From contig CAZKHJ010000009.1 in the NCBI GenBank assembly GCA_964552675.1, positions 32,033 through 96,032 of the forward strand: DNA of 64,000 nucleotides, read 5' to 3'. The translations under genes were made by a program, and so were the position numbers. The DNA is from Sulfurimicrobium sp964552675 (lineage in GTDB: Bacteria > Pseudomonadota > Gammaproteobacteria > Burkholderiales > Sulfuricellaceae). Positions 61,702 through 64,000 of this stretch are shown here, one piece after another. The first letter of the stretch is position 1. Each line of letters begins with the position of its first letter. The notes beneath the pieces were generated by a model that was given only the letters and a program-made list of their open reading frames with translations, was not told the origin of the DNA and made no database searches.

Positions 61702-63072
61702 TTATTTGCCAGCCATGCTGGCATTCCTCTTTTTCTTTTCATCATCCTCGGATGGAGCGATAGCCTCCTGTGGCAGAGGGATACCCATGGACTCCAGCAG
61801 CCGCCCTTCGTTTTGCAGCAGGCGGTATGCGGCGGACAGTTGTGTGTATTGCCCACCCACATATGATGTTTGAGCGGTGTAATACTCATTTTCGCTATCG
61901 AGCAAATCCAGCAAGGTACGCTGACCAAGGTTGAACTGCTTGCTATAGGCTTCCCGCGTGGCCTCGGAGGCAGTGGCGAAATCCTTCAGGGGAGTGAGCC
62001 GTTCGGTTGCCGTGGCATAGGCGTTCCAGGACATCTTTGTTGCCTGCTCCACCTGGCGGCGTGAGCGGTTGGAAATCTCTGTCGCTTCCATGGTCAGCAG
62101 GGACATCTGGTCGGCACGGGCGGAATCAGACCAGCCCTTGAACAGGTTATAGCGTAAACGCAGCATGAGCTGTGTATAGTCGTTGTCACCCTCGATGCCG
62201 GAAATGTTTTCGTTCCTGCCGGCGGAAAGCTCCAGATCCAGGCGTGGGTAAAGCAGCGATTTCGCAGCCTTGTGCTGTGCCTGGGCGCTTTCGATGTCAG
62301 CCAGGGCGGATTTCAGGATAGGGTGGTTGTTCACGGCAATTTCAATGGCTTCAGCCTCGCTCTTGGGCAGAAGGTCAGCAGGCATGGCGGGCTTGACCAG
62401 ATTTTGCGGAGCGTTGCCGATGATGTAGCGGTATTTCGTCTCGGCGTCCTTCAGGCTGCTTTCCGCAGCGAGCAGGTTGGATTTCGCCAGGGATAGCCTG
62501 CCTTGTGCCTGTTCGCTATCGGCTTTGCGACCCACGCCGCTGCTGCTGCGCAACTGGATCTGATCGTAGGTGCGCTGGTGATTCTCCAGATTCTGCCTGG
62601 CCAGGGCGACCAGTTCCTGCTGGTGCAATACTTCAATATAAGCTTCCACCGCATTCAGGCTGATTTCTTCAGAAGCGCCATAGGCAAGGTAAGCCGATGA
62701 ATTCAGGCGCCCTTTCTGGCGATCTACTTCACCACTGACGCCGAATCCGTCAAACAGCATCTGGCGAGCCATGATTTCCGTTTCGCGACGCGTGAGTTTG
62801 GGGTTGTCGAGTCCGGCTGAACGTGTAAATGGGCTGTTGGTTTTTTCTCGACCATATCCCAGAGTCAGATCAAGTTTGGGATAGTAGCCGCCCTTCGCTA
62901 CTTTCAGTTCTTCGTCGATGGAGCGTCGGTGATTCAGCGAGGCAAGAACATCCGGGTTTGTTTTTATAACGTTTTCAATTACTTCCTTGATTGGTTCTGC
63001 CTGGATGTGGGTCGATACACCCAGTCCCAGGCAGGGAAGTGCAGCCAGAACCGCTACAGTTATTTTTTTCAT
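61702..63072 (-). CDS. lapE: TolC-family outer-membrane channel, LapE-like
   Basis: A 456-aa TolC-type channel of a type I secretion system: signal peptide ending THIQAE, then the two repeated halves of long alpha-helical hairpins (VIENVIKTNPDVLASL, EAIEIAVNNHPILKSA) and RYNLFKGWSDSARADQ. The matching ABC transporter and membrane-fusion genes (lapB, lapC) are not in view. Beside lapG and lapD it should export the adhesin that LapG cleaves. A ribosome-binding site (GGGAG) lies upstream of the ATG. Confidence 0.9.
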   Translation of the reverse strand: MKKITVAVLAALPCLGLGVSTHIQAEPIKEVIENVIKTNPDVLASLNHRRSIDEELKVAKGGYYPKLDLTLGYGREKTNSPFTRSAGLDNPKLTRRETEIMARQMLFDGFGVSGEVDRQKGRLNSSAYLAYGASEEISLNAVEAYIEVLHQQELVALARQNLENHQRTYDQIQLRSSSGVGRKADSEQAQGRLSLAKSNLLAAESSLKDAETKYRYIIGNAPQNLVKPAMPADLLPKSEAEAIEIAVNNHPILKSALADIESAQAQHKAAKSLLYPRLDLELSAGRNENISGIEGDNDYTQLMLRLRYNLFKGWSDSARADQMSLLTMEATEISNRSRRQVEQATKMSWNAYATATERLTPLKDFATASEATREAYSKQFNLGQRTLLDLLDSENEYYTAQTSYVGGQYTQLSAAYRLLQNEGRLLESMGIPLPQEAIAPSEDDEKKKRNASMAGK

Positions 63073-63235
63073 GATTTGCTCCCATTAAGAAAGTTAAGCT
63101 GTGTTGTCAATGGTGTTGTTTAACTTATAGACAACATTACTTTTTTTATTCGAATAATTCAATAAATAGTTGGGATTTTTGTACGAGCCGTGTCTGTTTT
63201 CCGGATATGACGCTCTGGCTCGATGGAAAATGCTG

Positions 63236-63272
63236 ATAAAAAATCTGGGGTGCGGGAATCTCCCCACCCCAG
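63236..63272 (-). terminator. Intrinsic terminator of the acidic adhesin-like gene
   Basis: Stem CTGGGGTG / CACCCCAG with an inner GGG/CCC pair, followed on the minus strand by six consecutive T, so it ends transcription coming from the right-hand gene. Confidence 0.75.
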
Positions 63273-63309
63273 TCCATTGATTTCTTGGTGATTTCTCTTT
63301 CCTGAAAAA

Positions 63310-63356
63310 CCTGACAGGTCACTGAATCATTTTTCCTGTTTCAGTGTCCCGTCAGG
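63310..63356 (-). other. Long hairpin 12 nt after the acidic gene
   Basis: Two 17-nt arms that pair with two mismatches (CCTGACAGGTCACTGAA with TTCAGTGTCCCGTCAGG) around a 13-nt loop. It sits between the stop codon and the terminator and could protect the mRNA from exonucleases. Confidence 0.6.
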
Positions 63357-63368
63357 TTGCCGACTTTG

Positions 63369-64000
<632 letters not shown>

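Larger units (their letters stand above)
63073..63368. other. Intergenic region between adhesin-like gene and lapE
   Basis: AT-rich and gene-free. It contains two hairpins (listed separately) and, near lapE, an inverted GTTGTC...GACAAC pair (63103-63108 and 63130-63135) that may be a regulator site. The lapE promoter is presumably here. Confidence 0.5.

Overview
The window looks like chromosome of a high-GC betaproteobacterium. The MutS, ParE/ParC, DapA-BamC and FliPQR genes are all typical of that class, and the mixture of a large exopolysaccharide locus with FecR, YjbH and Slam-like surface proteins recalls sulfur- or iron-oxidising Nitrosomonadales. The taxon is an inference from gene content only. 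One 10-N assembly gap (13183-13192) interrupts a gene.

Layout. 1-12.6 kb is housekeeping: fliP (entering from outside the window)-fliQ-fliR, a small ORF plus a class II (B12-dependent) ribonucleotide reductase, dapA-bamC-metallo-beta-lactamase, an Ala/Pro lipoprotein, a ribosomal-oxygenase-like cupin protein, a peroxiredoxin, a SlyD-type isomerase and mutS. 12.7-27.8 kb is one uninterrupted plus-strand Wzx/Wzy-type exopolysaccharide operon with overlapping start and stop codons: SLBB export protein, Wzz-like protein, FdtC-FdtA-FdtB-like amino-sugar enzymes, Wzx, Wzy, four glycosyltransferases, asparagine synthase and a WecA-like initiating transferase. It is followed by a convergent MBOAT/SGNH acyl-transfer pair and by FecR and YjbH envelope genes.

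33.5-37.1 kb is a scarred accessory island: hicAB, a lone HigA-like antitoxin, an MNT nucleotidyltransferase with a stump of its HEPN toxin, an AT-richer methyltransferase gene, an IS66-like relic, and duplicated, chimeric ends of neighbouring genes bounded by 28-bp direct repeats. 37.1-42.4 kb holds a CHASE2 adenylate/guanylate cyclase, divergent from a Slam-like outer-membrane protein and a second FecR protein. 42.5-47.6 kb is parE-parC with a fitAB toxin-antitoxin pair wedged between them, followed by a small membrane protein and rdgC.

49.1-58.8 kb is the least explained part: a GNAT protein, an alpha/alpha-toroid protein, a serine hydrolase, a MurF-like ligase fused to CapA, a second MurF-like ligase, and an 809-aa protein joining a nucleotidyltransferase to a phosphotransferase kinase. 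It looks like a locus for an undescribed amide-linked surface polymer or peptide. It runs on the same strand directly behind lapD, lapG, a TolC-like lapE and, at the right edge, the C-terminus of a large acidic protein with at least 88 consecutive Asp residues. The simplest reading is that 52-64 kb is one c-di-GMP-connected cell-surface unit.
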